Assembly (NCBI RefSeq): GCF_900111365.1
Contig: NZ_FOGZ01000006.1
Location: forward strand, 54,633-118,632
DNA length: 64,000 bases
Direction: 5' to 3'
DNA from: Propionibacterium cyclohexanicum
GTDB taxonomy: Bacteria; Actinomycetota; Actinomycetes; Propionibacteriales; Propionibacteriaceae
Part shown: positions 51,738 through 61,888 of the stretch, piece after piece
How the letters are laid out: each line of letters starts with the position of its first letter
Position numbering within the stretch: the first letter of the stretch is position 1
Translations under genes and position numbers: made by a program
Notes under the pieces: generated by a model
The model's database searches: none
Told to the model about the DNA's origin: nothing
Seen by the model: only the letters and a program-made list of their open reading frames with translations

Positions 51738-54700
51738 ATGACGACACAGCTGGTCGACGAGCAGCGCGCCTTCCTGAACGCCGCCGAGGTGGCGGGCAGC
51801 GCAGTGCTGGCAGTGGGAGGGCCGGGCACCGGCAAGACCACGGCGCTGGTCGAAGCAGTCGTGCGCAGCGTCGAGGCCGGGGCACAGCTCGGGCACGTCG
51901 TCATTCTCACCTGGTCGCGTCCCGATGCGCAGCGGTTACGGCGAACCGTGGTGGGCAGGCTGGGTGCCAGTCAGCTTGCACCGGTGATTACGACGGTCCC
52001 CGGCTGGTGCCTGGCGCTGCAGTCTCGCTACGGGGCCCGCGACGCCTCCGGCGAACTGCCTCGCCTGCTCACCGGCCCCGAGCAGGATCTGCAGGTGCGC
52101 GAACTGCTGTCAGCTGCCGGACCGCAGCTGTGGCCACGCTCATTGCGCAAGGCGGTGGGTACCGCCGCCTTCGCCCAGCAGGTGCGCACCGGGCTGGCCA
52201 GGGCTCGCCAGCACGGCATGGATCCGGCGGACCTTGAGCAGGCCGCGGCGCGCGCCGGCCGTCCCGAATGGCTCGGGCTGGCGCGCTTCTTCGAACAGTA
52301 TCTCGACGTGCTCGATGCCGAGCATGCCTGGGACTACGCCGAACTCGTGCATCGCAGCAGACTGCTGATGCTCGATGAGGAGGTCTCCGCGTCCCTCACC
52401 GAGCAGCTGGCGGGAGTCTTCTGCGACGAGTTCGCCGAGTACGACCCCGCCCAGATCGGCCTCATCGCCCAGCTGCACTCCCTGGGCGTCAGGGTGGCTG
52501 CCACCGCCGATCCGCAGACCTCGGTCTTCGCCTTCCGCGGAGCCGATCCGCGGGCCGCCCTTGACTTCACCTCGCGCTTCGCCGTGCTCGGCGCCCCCGA
52601 TCCAGTACGTGTGGAATTCCAGTCCGTGCATCGCGGATCACCTGCGGTGCGCGCCGGGGTGGCCCGGTTGCTTGCCCGGGTCCCCCTGGCTGGCTCCGCC
52701 GCTGCGGCGGTGGAGCATGAGACGGCGCCACGGGTCCGCTGCGTACTTCACGAGAGCCTGTCCTCGCAGGCGCAGTCGGTGGCCCAGGAACTGAGGGCCG
52801 CCCATCTGGCAGGCCTGGGTTGGGCCCAGCAGGCGGTCATCTGCCGCACCGGCAAGGGCGGCCTGGCGGCATTGGCCGGCTCCTTGGCAAGTCTGGGCAT
52901 CCCGGTGGAAGTGGCCGGTGACGAGATCGCACTCGGGGAGCAGGCGTGCGTCCTCGTGCTGCTCGATGCCATGGGGACGGTGCTCGACCTCGCCGAGGGG
53001 CGGGCGCCCGAGCGGCAACGGCTGGCCCGAGTGCTCGATTCACCCCTGTCCGGTCTCGATCCGTCGTCGATACGGCTCTTGGGGCGCACCCTGTGGTCTG
53101 CGCAGGAGCACACCAGCTCCCGAACTGCCGGCGAACTGGTGCTCGACCGCCTTGCGGCGCTGGCTGGCGAGCCGAACCCTGCAGCCAGCGATGGCGCAGG
53201 AGCGGGCAACCCCAGCGTGAGGCACCCGGCCAGGAACCACCCGGGCGACCCACGTCTGGAGGCACTCATTCGGCTGGGGCGGCTGCTGGGGGAAGCGGCC
53301 GACGACCTGCGGAAGGGCAGGTCTGGCTATGACGTGGTCTGGCGACTGTGGGCAGGAACAGACTGGCCTCAGCGGCTGTACGCCGACGCGCTGTCCACCG
53401 GCACAACCGCCACTGCTGCGAACAAGGATCTCGACGCCATCTGCGCCCTGTTCGACCTCGCCTCGCGCCACGTCGAGCTCACCGGGGTGCGGAGCCTGCG
53501 GAGCCTCATCGCGCAGATCGGGGGCCAGGAGATTCCCGGCGACATGGCCCGCGAGTCAGATCCCAGAGGTCGCGGGGTCCAGGTGCTCACGGCACACCGC
53601 GCGCGAGGCCGGCAGTGGGATCTCGTCATCCTGGTCGATGCCACCGAGGGACAGTGGCCCGGTCCCCGCCGTGGTGAGGGACTCATTGCGGCACGCGAGA
53701 TCGGGGAACCTGCACAGCCCCAGGCGTCGGCGGCCCCGCGATGGATCCAGCAGGAGCGAAGGCTGTTCACCCTGGCCGCCAGCCGGGCCGACCGGGAACT
53801 GCGCATTCACGCGGTCTGCGGCGCGGGCGACGAGCGCACCAGTGTGTCGCGCTTCGTGGGCGAGTTCGGAGCCGAGATCGTCGAGTCGGGCAGGCACACC
53901 GTGCGCCAGCAGACACTCGACGCCCTGGCCGGCGAACTGCGCCGTTGCGCCGTCGATCCGCAATCGTCACGGGCCTTGAGAGCGGCCGCCCTGCTCCAGC
54001 TACGCTCCCTCGCCCAGCTGCACGACGACCGTGGAGTCGCGCTGGTGGCCTCGGCCCGGCCGGACTGGTGGTGGGGTGTCGACTACCGCCGGACGGTGCC
54101 CCCCGGGACCGGCGTGGACTCCCACACCGAGCCGGTACGCATCTCAGTGACCGGCCTGGAACGGATGGCCAGGTGCCCGCGCTGCTGGTTCCTCGACTCC
54201 CAGGCCGGGGGCGCCGAGCCAGCTGGTGCTGGCGCAAGTATCGGCTCACTGGTGCACCTGCTCGCCGAACAAGCCGTCACCGCCGGGCTGGGGGAGCAGG
54301 CCCAGCACGCCGCGGTGGACGAATTCTGGCCCCGGATCGATTTCGATGTGGCCTGGCGCAGCGAACAGGAGCGTGCCAGCACCCACGAGATGGTTGGGCG
54401 GCTGGCGCGCTGGACAGCCGCCCCTCGCGGCCGTGAGGTCGTCGGCGTCGAAATCCCCATCACCTACCAACTCGATCTCGGCGAGGATGCCCTCGTGCTC
54501 ACCGGGACCATCGATCGTCTTGAACGTGAGACCGGCAGCGGGCGGCTGTGGATCGTCGACTTCAAGACCGGCAGAAGAGCACCCACCAAGAATGAGGCTG
54601 CTGCGAACGTGCAGCTCGCGTGCTACCAGCTTGTCGTGGGCCTTGGTGCCTGCGCTCCGCTCACCAGTTCCGCACCGCAGGTCGGGGGCGCCGAACTCGT

Positions 54701-54959
54701 GCAGCTCAGGGTGGCCGAGGCAGCGGCTCGCCCCGAAATGCCCAAAGTGGTCGCCCAGCCGAGCCTCGTCGAGCATCCCTATCCTCCGGGCGGCCATGAG
54801 GCTGCGTCCGCGGGACCCACCTGGATCCACGATCTGGCGCGCACCGCGCTCGGCTGGATTCGCGCGGGACAGTTCCCGGCCATGAAGAACCCGATGTGCG
54901 GACACTGCCCTCATCGCTCGGACTGCCCGGTGTGGGCCGAATCAGGAGGACGACGATGA
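51738..54959 (+). CDS. adnA: AdnA-like helicase-nuclease subunit
   Basis: This 1073-residue UvrD-like protein has Walker A GGPGTGKTTALVEAV near residue 27 and later motifs such as DEFAEYDPAQIGLIAQLHSL, FAFRGADPRAALDF and LTAHRARGRQWDLVILVDAT. The C-terminal RecB-type nuclease shows TGTIDRLERETGSGRLWIVD then FKTG, framed by cysteines (ARCPRCW near 812; CGHCPHRSDC near 1053), an iron-sulfur arrangement as in AddB/AdnA. It pairs with the next gene as AdnAB, the actinobacterial end-processing machine. ATG 51738 is chosen; ATG 51729 adds three residues. Translation is coupled to adnB (ATGA). Confidence 0.88.
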   Translation: MTTQLVDEQRAFLNAAEVAGSAVLAVGGPGTGKTTALVEAVVRSVEAGAQLGHVVILTWSRPDAQRLRRTVVGRLGASQLAPVITTVPGWCLALQSRYGARDASGELPRLLTGPEQDLQVRELLSAAGPQLWPRSLRKAVGTAAFAQQVRTGLARARQHGMDPADLEQAAARAGRPEWLGLARFFEQYLDVLDAEHAWDYAELVHRSRLLMLDEEVSASLTEQLAGVFCDEFAEYDPAQIGLIAQLHSLGVRVAATADPQTSVFAFRGADPRAALDFTSRFAVLGAPDPVRVEFQSVHRGSPAVRAGVARLLARVPLAGSAAAAVEHETAPRVRCVLHESLSSQAQSVAQELRAAHLAGLGWAQQAVICRTGKGGLAALAGSLASLGIPVEVAGDEIALGEQACVLVLLDAMGTVLDLAEGRAPERQRLARVLDSPLSGLDPSSIRLLGRTLWSAQEHTSSRTAGELVLDRLAALAGEPNPAASDGAGAGNPSVRHPARNHPGDPRLEALIRLGRLLGEAADDLRKGRSGYDVVWRLWAGTDWPQRLYADALSTGTTATAANKDLDAICALFDLASRHVELTGVRSLRSLIAQIGGQEIPGDMARESDPRGRGVQVLTAHRARGRQWDLVILVDATEGQWPGPRRGEGLIAAREIGEPAQPQASAAPRWIQQERRLFTLAASRADRELRIHAVCGAGDERTSVSRFVGEFGAEIVESGRHTVRQQTLDALAGELRRCAVDPQSSRALRAAALLQLRSLAQLHDDRGVALVASARPDWWWGVDYRRTVPPGTGVDSHTEPVRISVTGLERMARCPRCWFLDSQAGGAEPAGAGASIGSLVHLLAEQAVTAGLGEQAQHAAVDEFWPRIDFDVAWRSEQERASTHEMVGRLARWTAAPRGREVVGVEIPITYQLDLGEDALVLTGTIDRLERETGSGRLWIVDFKTGRRAPTKNEAAANVQLACYQLVVGLGACAPLTSSAPQVGGAELVQLRVAEAAARPEMPKVVAQPSLVEHPYPPGGHEAASAGPTWIHDLARTALGWIRAGQFPAMKNPMCGHCPHRSDCPVWAESGGRR

Positions 54960-57900
54960 GCACCCCGATCACCACTCCCGGCCAGCTGTGCGAGCTCCTG
55001 GACATCCCGTTCTCCGAGGAGCAACTCGCGGCCATCACCGCACCGATGGCACCGGCTGTCATCGTCGCCGGGGCGGGAACCGGCAAGACCACGGTCATGG
55101 CTGCCCGGGTGGTGTGGCTCGTCGCCACGGGCCAGGTGGCACCCGGGCAGGTGCTCGGCCTCACCTTCACCCGCAAGGCCGCCGGTGAGTTGTCACAGCG
55201 CGTCGATCGAGCCCTGGCCGAACTGCCCGGCCCGGCCACGGGCAACGATGACGACGATGAGGGCCAGCTCGTCATGACCTACGACGCCTTCGCAGGGCGC
55301 CTGGTGGCTGATCATGCGCCGCGGATCGGTATTGACCCGCCCGAGCGGATGCTCAACGACGCCTCCCGCTTCCGGCTGGCAGCCCAGGTGGTGGCCCAGG
55401 CCAACGGACAATGGCAGTCCCTGTCGGATCTGTCGGTGCCCGGACTCATCAACCGGGTCCTCGGCCTGGACTCGGCGCTGGCACAGCATCTTGTCGAGCC
55501 GGAGCAGGTGGAGCACTTCACGGCAGGCTTCCTCGACCAGCTCGATGCCGCACCCCGCTACCGCGGAAAACCCTACAAGAGGGTCGCCGAGGCTGGTGAG
55601 ACCGCCCGCATGCGCCGGGAACTGCTCGAGCTCGTGCGGGCCTACCGCGTGGAGAAGCGCCGCATCGGAGCAGCGGAATTCGCCGACCAGATGGCCTGGG
55701 CGGCGCAGATCGCCGGGCAGTTGCCGGAAGTCTGCGAACTCATGCGTTCCCAGTACCGGGTAGTGCTTCTCGACGAGTACCAGGACACCTCCGCGGCACA
55801 GACCCTCATGCTGGCAGGACTGTTCTCCGGGCCCGATGCCCAGCACGGACGAGGTCATCCAGTCACCGCCGTGGGCGACCCCTACCAGGGGATCTACGGC
55901 TGGCGCGGCGCGGCCGCGAGCACGATGGCCGACTTCGCCCGCACCTTCGCCGATCGAGACGGACAGCCCGCCCGGACGTACTCCCTGACCCTCAATCGAC
56001 GAAGTGGACAAGAGATTCTCGAAGCCGCCAATGCCGTGGCTGCTCATCTGGTGGACGACCCGGCCATGCCACGCACCTCATCGGGGCGTGGCCCATTGCG
56101 GGCAGCCATCGGCGCACCGGCGAGCAGGATCGAGGTGGCCGGTTTCGACACGGACGAGCAAGAGCTCGACTGGATGGCCGATGACATCGCAGCGCGCGGG
56201 GCCGAGGGACGCTGGGCCGAGATCGCGGTTCTGGCCAGGCGCAATGCGACACTTCCGGGGCTGTACCAACGCCTGGTCGACCGCGAGGTGCCTGTCGAGA
56301 TCATCGGCCTTGGTGGGCTCCTGAGGCTCGAGCCGATCCGCGAGATCATCTGCGTGCTGCGTCTGCTCGCCGACGACACCGACAATGCCGCACTCGTCCA
56401 GCTGCTCTCCTCCCGTCGATGGTGCGTGACCCCCGAGGATCTGTCATGCCTGGGGCGGGCTGCCCGAGCACTCGCCTCGCAACAGCAGCGCCAGGGCACG
56501 CACGTCGATGAGGTGGACATCCTCGCGCACGATGCTGCAGGCGCAGGCGCAGGCGCAGGCGCAGACGTGGGCGTGGGTATGGGTGTTGAGCCCGGCAGGG
56601 AGCGGCTCACGGACATGGGCGAACGGATCTCCCGACCGCCGGTATGCCTCATGGACGTCCTCGACAATCGGGCACCGGGCGCCGCAGCGCGGATCCCGGG
56701 CATCTCCCCCGAGGGGGCGCGTCGAGTGAGGCTTTTCGCCGATCAGCTGCGCGCGCTCCGTCAGCTGACCGGTCGGCCATTGCGCGAACTGGTGGGTGCG
56801 GTCGTCGCCTCGCTCGCCATCGATGCCGAGCTCGAGGCCGATGCCCAGCTGCGCGCCCAGGACAGGCGCACCCAGCTGTCCCGTTTCCTCGATGTCGTCG
56901 GGGCCTTCACCGACCTGGATGGCACCGCACGCCTCGATGGCTTCTTGGCCTATCTCGGCGCTGAATCCGAGCTCGACGACGACATGGAGCAGGCCCTGGC
57001 CAGCTCCGCCGACTCGGTGAAGCTGCTCACCGTGCACAGGGCGAAGGGCCTGGAGTGGTCGACGGTCTACCTGCCCGGCCTCGTGGAGGGCACCTTCCCG
57101 GCCACCGCTCGGGGCGAGAACTGGCTCACCGGAGCACAACTGCTCCCCGCCCCGCTGCGCGGCGATGCGGACTCCGTGCCCCAGCTGCGCGAGGTGGACA
57201 ACAACGGAATCGCTGAATTCGCCGAACGCCTGCGCGACGCATCGCGCTTCGCGGAGGACAGGCTGGCCTATGTGGCCATCACGCGCGCCAAGAGCCTGCT
57301 CGTGGTCACCAGCCACGTCTGGCGCGCCGGGCTGAGCAAACCGGTACAGGCAAGTGAGTACTACCGCCAGATCGCCCAGCGGGCCTGTGTGCCCGGTGGG
57401 CTTCGTCACGAGCCCGGTCCGCCGGCCGAGACCAACCCGCTCGGCCAGAGCCCATCTGCCCTGCCCTGGCCGGAGCCCGTGGACACAGAACACCAGGAAC
57501 TCCTCGACCAGGCGGCCTCGGTGCTCTCTGAGGAGATCCACGGCACATCCGATCGCGCAGGGCATGCGGCGCAGGCCGCCACGCTCGCCGAACTCACCGC
57601 AGACGAGGCCGAGCTGGTCCGGGAATGGCGCGCCGAGGCCACCCGGTTGGCCGACATGGAGTTGTCGGACAGATCGGCCCACAATCTCGTGATTCCCCCC
57701 TCGCTGTCGGCCAGCGCTCTGCTGGACTCCCGACGCGATCCGCGCGCTTTTCTGCAGACGCTGGTACGGCCGATGCCCCGGCGCACCAGCGTCGGCGCTG
57801 GAGTGGGTACCCGCTTCCACGAGTGGCTGGAGCGCCGTTTCCAAGAACAGGCCCGCCCGCTGGCAGCCGACTTGCTCGAGGACGACTCGCTGTCGGGGGC

Positions 57901-58339
57901 CGTCGAGTCGGGTGCCCGGGACGCGGAGGCCGAGGTGAGACTGAACCGACTCATGGACAGGTTCGAGCACGGGCCCTATGCCGAACGTGTTCCGATCGCC
58001 GTGGAGGTGCCCTTCGTCCTCGTCCTTGGTGCCCAACAAGTCAGAGGCCGCATCGACGCCGTCTATCGTCTGGACGGCGACGAGGGCTACGACTACCAAG
58101 TCGTCGATTGGAAGACCTTCGAAGGGGCCAGCGACCCCTGGCAGCTCGCCCTGTACCGCCAGGCCTGGGCCGACGTCACGGCGACAGCACCCGAGCGCAT
58201 CGACGCCGTCTTCTGCCATGTGATGAGCGGCACGATCGAACGGCCGGCGGAATTGGCCGGAATCGACGAATTGCTGGCCCTGACAACGGGGCTGGCGGCA
58301 CTCGTGGGTGACGGTGGACGTGCGCGCGGGCGCGACTGA
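54956..58339 (+). CDS. adnB: AdnB-like helicase-nuclease subunit
   Basis: This 1127-residue protein has a canonical UvrD motor: AGAGTGKTTVMAARVV, LGLTFTRKAAGELSQRV, VVLLDEYQDTSAAQTLML, GDPYQGIYGWRGAAA, LLTVHRAKGLEWSTVYLPGL and RLAYVAITRAKSLLVV. A RecB-type nuclease follows (GTRFHEWLERR; RGRIDAVYRLD; YQVVDWKTFEG). With adnA it resects double-strand breaks with two motors and two nucleases. ATG 54956 overlaps the adnA stop. A GCAGGC microsatellite encodes an Ala-Gly run inside it. Confidence 0.9.
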   Translation: MSTPITTPGQLCELLDIPFSEEQLAAITAPMAPAVIVAGAGTGKTTVMAARVVWLVATGQVAPGQVLGLTFTRKAAGELSQRVDRALAELPGPATGNDDDDEGQLVMTYDAFAGRLVADHAPRIGIDPPERMLNDASRFRLAAQVVAQANGQWQSLSDLSVPGLINRVLGLDSALAQHLVEPEQVEHFTAGFLDQLDAAPRYRGKPYKRVAEAGETARMRRELLELVRAYRVEKRRIGAAEFADQMAWAAQIAGQLPEVCELMRSQYRVVLLDEYQDTSAAQTLMLAGLFSGPDAQHGRGHPVTAVGDPYQGIYGWRGAAASTMADFARTFADRDGQPARTYSLTLNRRSGQEILEAANAVAAHLVDDPAMPRTSSGRGPLRAAIGAPASRIEVAGFDTDEQELDWMADDIAARGAEGRWAEIAVLARRNATLPGLYQRLVDREVPVEIIGLGGLLRLEPIREIICVLRLLADDTDNAALVQLLSSRRWCVTPEDLSCLGRAARALASQQQRQGTHVDEVDILAHDAAGAGAGAGADVGVGMGVEPGRERLTDMGERISRPPVCLMDVLDNRAPGAAARIPGISPEGARRVRLFADQLRALRQLTGRPLRELVGAVVASLAIDAELEADAQLRAQDRRTQLSRFLDVVGAFTDLDGTARLDGFLAYLGAESELDDDMEQALASSADSVKLLTVHRAKGLEWSTVYLPGLVEGTFPATARGENWLTGAQLLPAPLRGDADSVPQLREVDNNGIAEFAERLRDASRFAEDRLAYVAITRAKSLLVVTSHVWRAGLSKPVQASEYYRQIAQRACVPGGLRHEPGPPAETNPLGQSPSALPWPEPVDTEHQELLDQAASVLSEEIHGTSDRAGHAAQAATLAELTADEAELVREWRAEATRLADMELSDRSAHNLVIPPSLSASALLDSRRDPRAFLQTLVRPMPRRTSVGAGVGTRFHEWLERRFQEQARPLAADLLEDDSLSGAVESGARDAEAEVRLNRLMDRFEHGPYAERVPIAVEVPFVLVLGAQQVRGRIDAVYRLDGDEGYDYQVVDWKTFEGASDPWQLALYRQAWADVTATAPERIDAVFCHVMSGTIERPAELAGIDELLALTTGLAALVGDGGRARGRD
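56537..56566 (+). repeat. Hexanucleotide (GCAGGC) microsatellite inside adnB
   Basis: Five 6-base units, the last with one change (GCAGAC), encode alternating Ala-Gly followed by DVGVGMGVEPG. Unit gain or loss would stay in frame. It falls in a variable loop between helicase motifs. Confidence 0.85.
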
Positions 58340-58361
58340 CCGGGCGGCTACCGTTGGCGCC

Positions 58362-59264
58362 ATGAGCCTGCCACCCGAAAGCCTGCCATGGACGCTGCGC
58401 GGCTGGGAGGAACCAGCACTGCTGGACCATGCCGGGACACTGCGCGAGGATCCCGGCACTCTCAACGAGCTGTGGCACCGTCCTTCGAGCCGGCTGCTGC
58501 TCCTCGACGACGGCGGTCGCTACGAACTCGATCCATTCGGCGAGCCCACCGGCGCGACCCTCGGCGACCCGCCACCGGAATCGGTGGCCTTCCTGGGCAT
58601 GCTCGACCAGGTGGCCTGGTTCGCGCGCCGAGACGACCAGCCACACCACCACACCGTGCGCGAGACCCGGCTCGACCCCGGGCAGCGCCAGATCGTCGTC
58701 GCGGCCGTGGCCGTGCTCAATTGGTACCGCAACAACCAGTACTGCGCTGTGTGCGGAGGCCCGCTGCGTCGCACCAAGGGCGGCTACGCGGCGCAGTGCG
58801 CCCAGTGCGGGCGCGAGGCCTTTCCGCGCACCGATCCGGCGATCATCTGTGGCGTCCGCGATACCGATGACCGGCTCTACCTGGCCCACCAGTCCAGCTG
58901 GGAACCGGGCCGCGTGTCGATCCTCGCCGGCTTCATCGAGGCCGGCGAGAGCGCCGAGCAGGCAGTGCATCGGGAGATCCGCGAGGAGGCCGATCTGCGG
59001 GTCTTCGGCCTGCAGTATCTCGGTTCGCAGCCGTGGCCGATGCCACGCTCCCTCATGTTCAGCTATCTGGCCACCAGTTCTGATGCAGGCCGCGTCGACG
59101 GCGACGAGCTGAGCTGGGGCGCCTGGTTCAGCCGGGAGGAGGTGCGGGCATCGCTTGCCGACAGAACGCTCTCGCTGCCGGCGGGATCCTCGGTCGGGCA
59201 TCGCATCATCTTCGACTGGCTCGCCGGCAGGCTGCCCGGCAGTCTCGGGCATGTCGAGCTGTGA
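58362..59264 (+). CDS. nudC: NADH pyrophosphatase / RNA decapping Nudix hydrolase NudC
   Basis: This 300-residue protein has an N-terminal domain, a Cys4 zinc ribbon (CAVCGGPLRR ... CAQCGREAFPR), the Nudix box (GFIEAGESAEQAVHREIREE then ADLRV) and the NudC signature SQPWPMPRSLMFSY. It hydrolyses NAD(H) and removes NAD caps from RNA. ATG 58362 is used, 22 bases after adnB, so co-transcription is likely. Confidence 0.95.
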   Translation: MSLPPESLPWTLRGWEEPALLDHAGTLREDPGTLNELWHRPSSRLLLLDDGGRYELDPFGEPTGATLGDPPPESVAFLGMLDQVAWFARRDDQPHHHTVRETRLDPGQRQIVVAAVAVLNWYRNNQYCAVCGGPLRRTKGGYAAQCAQCGREAFPRTDPAIICGVRDTDDRLYLAHQSSWEPGRVSILAGFIEAGESAEQAVHREIREEADLRVFGLQYLGSQPWPMPRSLMFSYLATSSDAGRVDGDELSWGAWFSREEVRASLADRTLSLPAGSSVGHRIIFDWLAGRLPGSLGHVEL

Positions 59265-59273
59265 GCGCTCGGC

Positions 59274-60053
59274 ATGACTTCTGAACCGCGCACAGCGCGA
59301 GGCGCGTCAGCGCTCGGGCCCCGCCTGAGGGTGGGTATCGTCCAGCTCGATCCGGGGGTGCCCTCGTGTCGTCTCGACGCCTGGCTCGACGGCGCCGGGG
59401 CCAGTATTCGCCTGGCTCGTCTCGATCTGGGAGATCCGGTTCCCGAGTGCGAGGCCATGATCGTGCTCGGCGGACGGATGAATGCCTACAGCGAGAACAC
59501 CTGGCCGGCAGTGGCGGCCGGACTGCGGCTCCTCGACGACTGCCTTCGCGTCCAGCGCCCGGTGCTGGCCATCTGCCTCGGCCACCAGCTGCTGGCCCGG
59601 GTCGGCGGCGGCCACGTTGCCCTCGGCGCGCTGGATCCCCCCGAGGGCGGTGCCCAGCTCATCGACTGGGCGCCCGCTGCCCGCAGTGACCCGGTCCTTG
59701 CCGGGACGCTCGGCGTCCTCGACGCCGCCGAAGAACAGCCACCGGCAGCCACCAGCTGGGTGGCACAGTCGCACTACGACCTCGTCGACGAACTCCCCGC
59801 AGGATCGGTACCGCTGGCCTCCTCGGCCCGGTGCGCGGTGCAGTCCTTTCGCATCGGGCCGGCTCTGGGCGTCCAATTTCATCCGGAGGCCGACCCAGAG
59901 CTCATCGCACACTGGGCGCGTGGTCACGGCCCTGGTGCGCGCGCGAAGGAGGAATCCTCGGTGCGGGTCCGCGATGCGCAGATCGCCGCCCTCGGAAGGT
60001 CCCTCCTGAGCTCCTACGTGGCGTCCTGCCAGGCACTTCTGGATCAGCGATGA
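59274..60053 (+). CDS. Class-I glutamine amidotransferase-like protein
   Basis: This 259-residue GATase1 protein has the nucleophile elbow AICLGHQLLARVGGG and the catalytic His/Glu region GVQFHPEADPELI. The family includes GuaA-type domains and stand-alone glutamine amidotransferases; the acceptor here is unknown. It begins nine bases after nudC and may be co-transcribed with it. Confidence 0.88.
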   Translation: MTSEPRTARGASALGPRLRVGIVQLDPGVPSCRLDAWLDGAGASIRLARLDLGDPVPECEAMIVLGGRMNAYSENTWPAVAAGLRLLDDCLRVQRPVLAICLGHQLLARVGGGHVALGALDPPEGGAQLIDWAPAARSDPVLAGTLGVLDAAEEQPPAATSWVAQSHYDLVDELPAGSVPLASSARCAVQSFRIGPALGVQFHPEADPELIAHWARGHGPGARAKEESSVRVRDAQIAALGRSLLSSYVASCQALLDQR

Positions 60054-60070
60054 TCCGGCTCGCAGCCGGC

Positions 60071-61888
60071 TCAGGCAGTGCCCGGCGGCTGGAGTCTGGC
60101 GAGCAGTTGCCCGGTGAGCCCGCTGGCCCGTCGAGCCGGGGTCCGCACTGCGACGGCCAGTGATTCGCGTGGCCCGATGATGCGCACCTGGCGCCGGGCC
60201 CGCGTGATCGCGGTGTAGATCAACTCGCGCGTGAGCAGGGGCGAATCGGGGGACGGCAGGATGAGCGTGAGTCGGTCGAACTGGCTGCCCTGCGACTTGT
60301 GCACTGTCAGCGCGAACATCGTCTCCACCCCGGTAAGCAGGAACGGCGGATAACACCGGCCATTGCTCATCGCCGCCCGGATGCCCTGGGCTGTGTTCAC
60401 CACGATTCCGGTGTCCCCATTGGACAGGCCGAGCTCGGCGGCATTGACAGTGGCAAGCAAGGGCCGTCCGAGGTACCACTCCTGCTGTTCACCGGCCGGT
60501 CGAGCCGGGCGCTGGACCCGCTCGGCCAGCGCCGACCAACGCCCGACACCATAGGGTCCGCTACGGTGCGCGCACAGCAGTCGATGGGAATCCAGCGCGC
60601 CGATTGCCCCATCGACGTCTCCCTCCCGTGCCGCGCCGAGCAGCGCCGTGGCCTGACCCACCAGATCCGCCCGCAGGCGCGGCAGGCCCGCGAGATCCAC
60701 TGTGGCCGGGTCGCAGTCCACGAACTCCACCGAGGGATTGGCGTCCATGCCGGACAGCACCGTGTCCGGGTCGCCGGAACGTACGTCGTGGGCAAAGGCG
60801 GCGATGTTGGCGTTGAACCGGAAGCCGTGCTGCAGTTCCACGATGGCAGCGTGCTGCGGATCGGGGCCGGGCAAGGGAACCGCTGTGATGTCGGCGAGCA
60901 CCGCTCCGGCATCCACCGGCGTCAGCTGGGCCGGATCACCGACCATGACCAGCCTCGTGTGATCCGACAGAGCATCGAGCAGTCGCGCCATGAGGCTGAG
61001 CGAGACCATGGACATCTCGTCGACGACCACCAGATCGAGGGCTAGGGGATTGCCCGGCCCATGGTTGGCCGAGTGCCCAGGACGAGCACCGAGCAGTCTG
61101 TGCAGGGTGACGGCCCTTGTGGCAGCAAGGCCCACCTGGTCGCTCAGCTGTCCGTCCTGAAGCGCTTGGCTCAGCCGCGCGGCCGCCTTCCCGGTGGGGG
61201 CCGCCAGACCAATCCGCACAGGTGCGGGACGCCCGCCGAACTGATCCGCGATCGCCGAGACGAGCCGGGCAACTGTGGTGGTCTTGCCCGTCCCGGGCCC
61301 CCCGGCGATCACCGCTGTTCGCGCCCGCACCGCCGTCTCCACGGCCATCCGCTGGCCCGCCTCGTGGGCATCGTCGCCGAACAGCCGAGCAAGGCTGGCC
61401 GACAGGACCTGCTCGTCAACGTCATCAGCTGGCCCACAGCGCGCCATCAGTCGCGTGACGACGCTCTCCTGATCGCACCAATAGCGCTCCAGGTAGATCG
61501 CCTCGTCGACCAGCCGCAAGGGGTGGGAGTTCGGTGCGGCCGACGCATCCCCGACAAGTGCCGAAGCGCGCAGGGCTGCCGACCACTGCTGTGGCTCAGG
61601 CCAGGGCAGCGCCTGCAGATCCATCTGTGGGTGCAGCGGATCGGGATCCTCCCGATGAGCGAAGCTCGCCGCCAGCCGGTGCACCTGGGACAAGGGCAGG
61701 CAGACCGAGCCGGCACGCAGCGCACGGACAGCGAGTGCGGCAGCCAGCACCACCCGCTCGTCGGTCTCGCCAGCGGTCCTGGCCAGCATGGCGGCAACGT
61801 GGACATCGGGCGCGTCCACCAGGCCAGCCTGGGTGAACGGCGTGAGCAGCCCGCGGGCCGAGACGACCCGTCCGTCGGTGTGGTTCAT
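60071..61888 (-). CDS. recD: Exodeoxyribonuclease V alpha subunit RecD
   Basis: This 605-residue SF1B helicase has Walker A VIAGGPGTGKTTTVARLVSA, Walker B LVVVDEMSMVS, GDPAQLTPVDAG, and late motifs FALTVHKSQGSQFDRLTLIL and YTAITRARRQVRIIGP. RecD is the 5'-3' motor of RecBCD. ATG 61888 overlaps the recB stop by four bases, standard recB-recD coupling. RecD itself is intact, but its partner RecB is not (next entry). Confidence 0.93.
   Translation of the reverse strand: MNHTDGRVVSARGLLTPFTQAGLVDAPDVHVAAMLARTAGETDERVVLAAALAVRALRAGSVCLPLSQVHRLAASFAHREDPDPLHPQMDLQALPWPEPQQWSAALRASALVGDASAAPNSHPLRLVDEAIYLERYWCDQESVVTRLMARCGPADDVDEQVLSASLARLFGDDAHEAGQRMAVETAVRARTAVIAGGPGTGKTTTVARLVSAIADQFGGRPAPVRIGLAAPTGKAAARLSQALQDGQLSDQVGLAATRAVTLHRLLGARPGHSANHGPGNPLALDLVVVDEMSMVSLSLMARLLDALSDHTRLVMVGDPAQLTPVDAGAVLADITAVPLPGPDPQHAAIVELQHGFRFNANIAAFAHDVRSGDPDTVLSGMDANPSVEFVDCDPATVDLAGLPRLRADLVGQATALLGAAREGDVDGAIGALDSHRLLCAHRSGPYGVGRWSALAERVQRPARPAGEQQEWYLGRPLLATVNAAELGLSNGDTGIVVNTAQGIRAAMSNGRCYPPFLLTGVETMFALTVHKSQGSQFDRLTLILPSPDSPLLTRELIYTAITRARRQVRIIGPRESLAVAVRTPARRASGLTGQLLARLQPPGTA

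Noticed and set aside
56444..58465. 673-codon antisense frame over adnB
   Set aside because: No recognisable domain, mirrors the codon bias of adnB.
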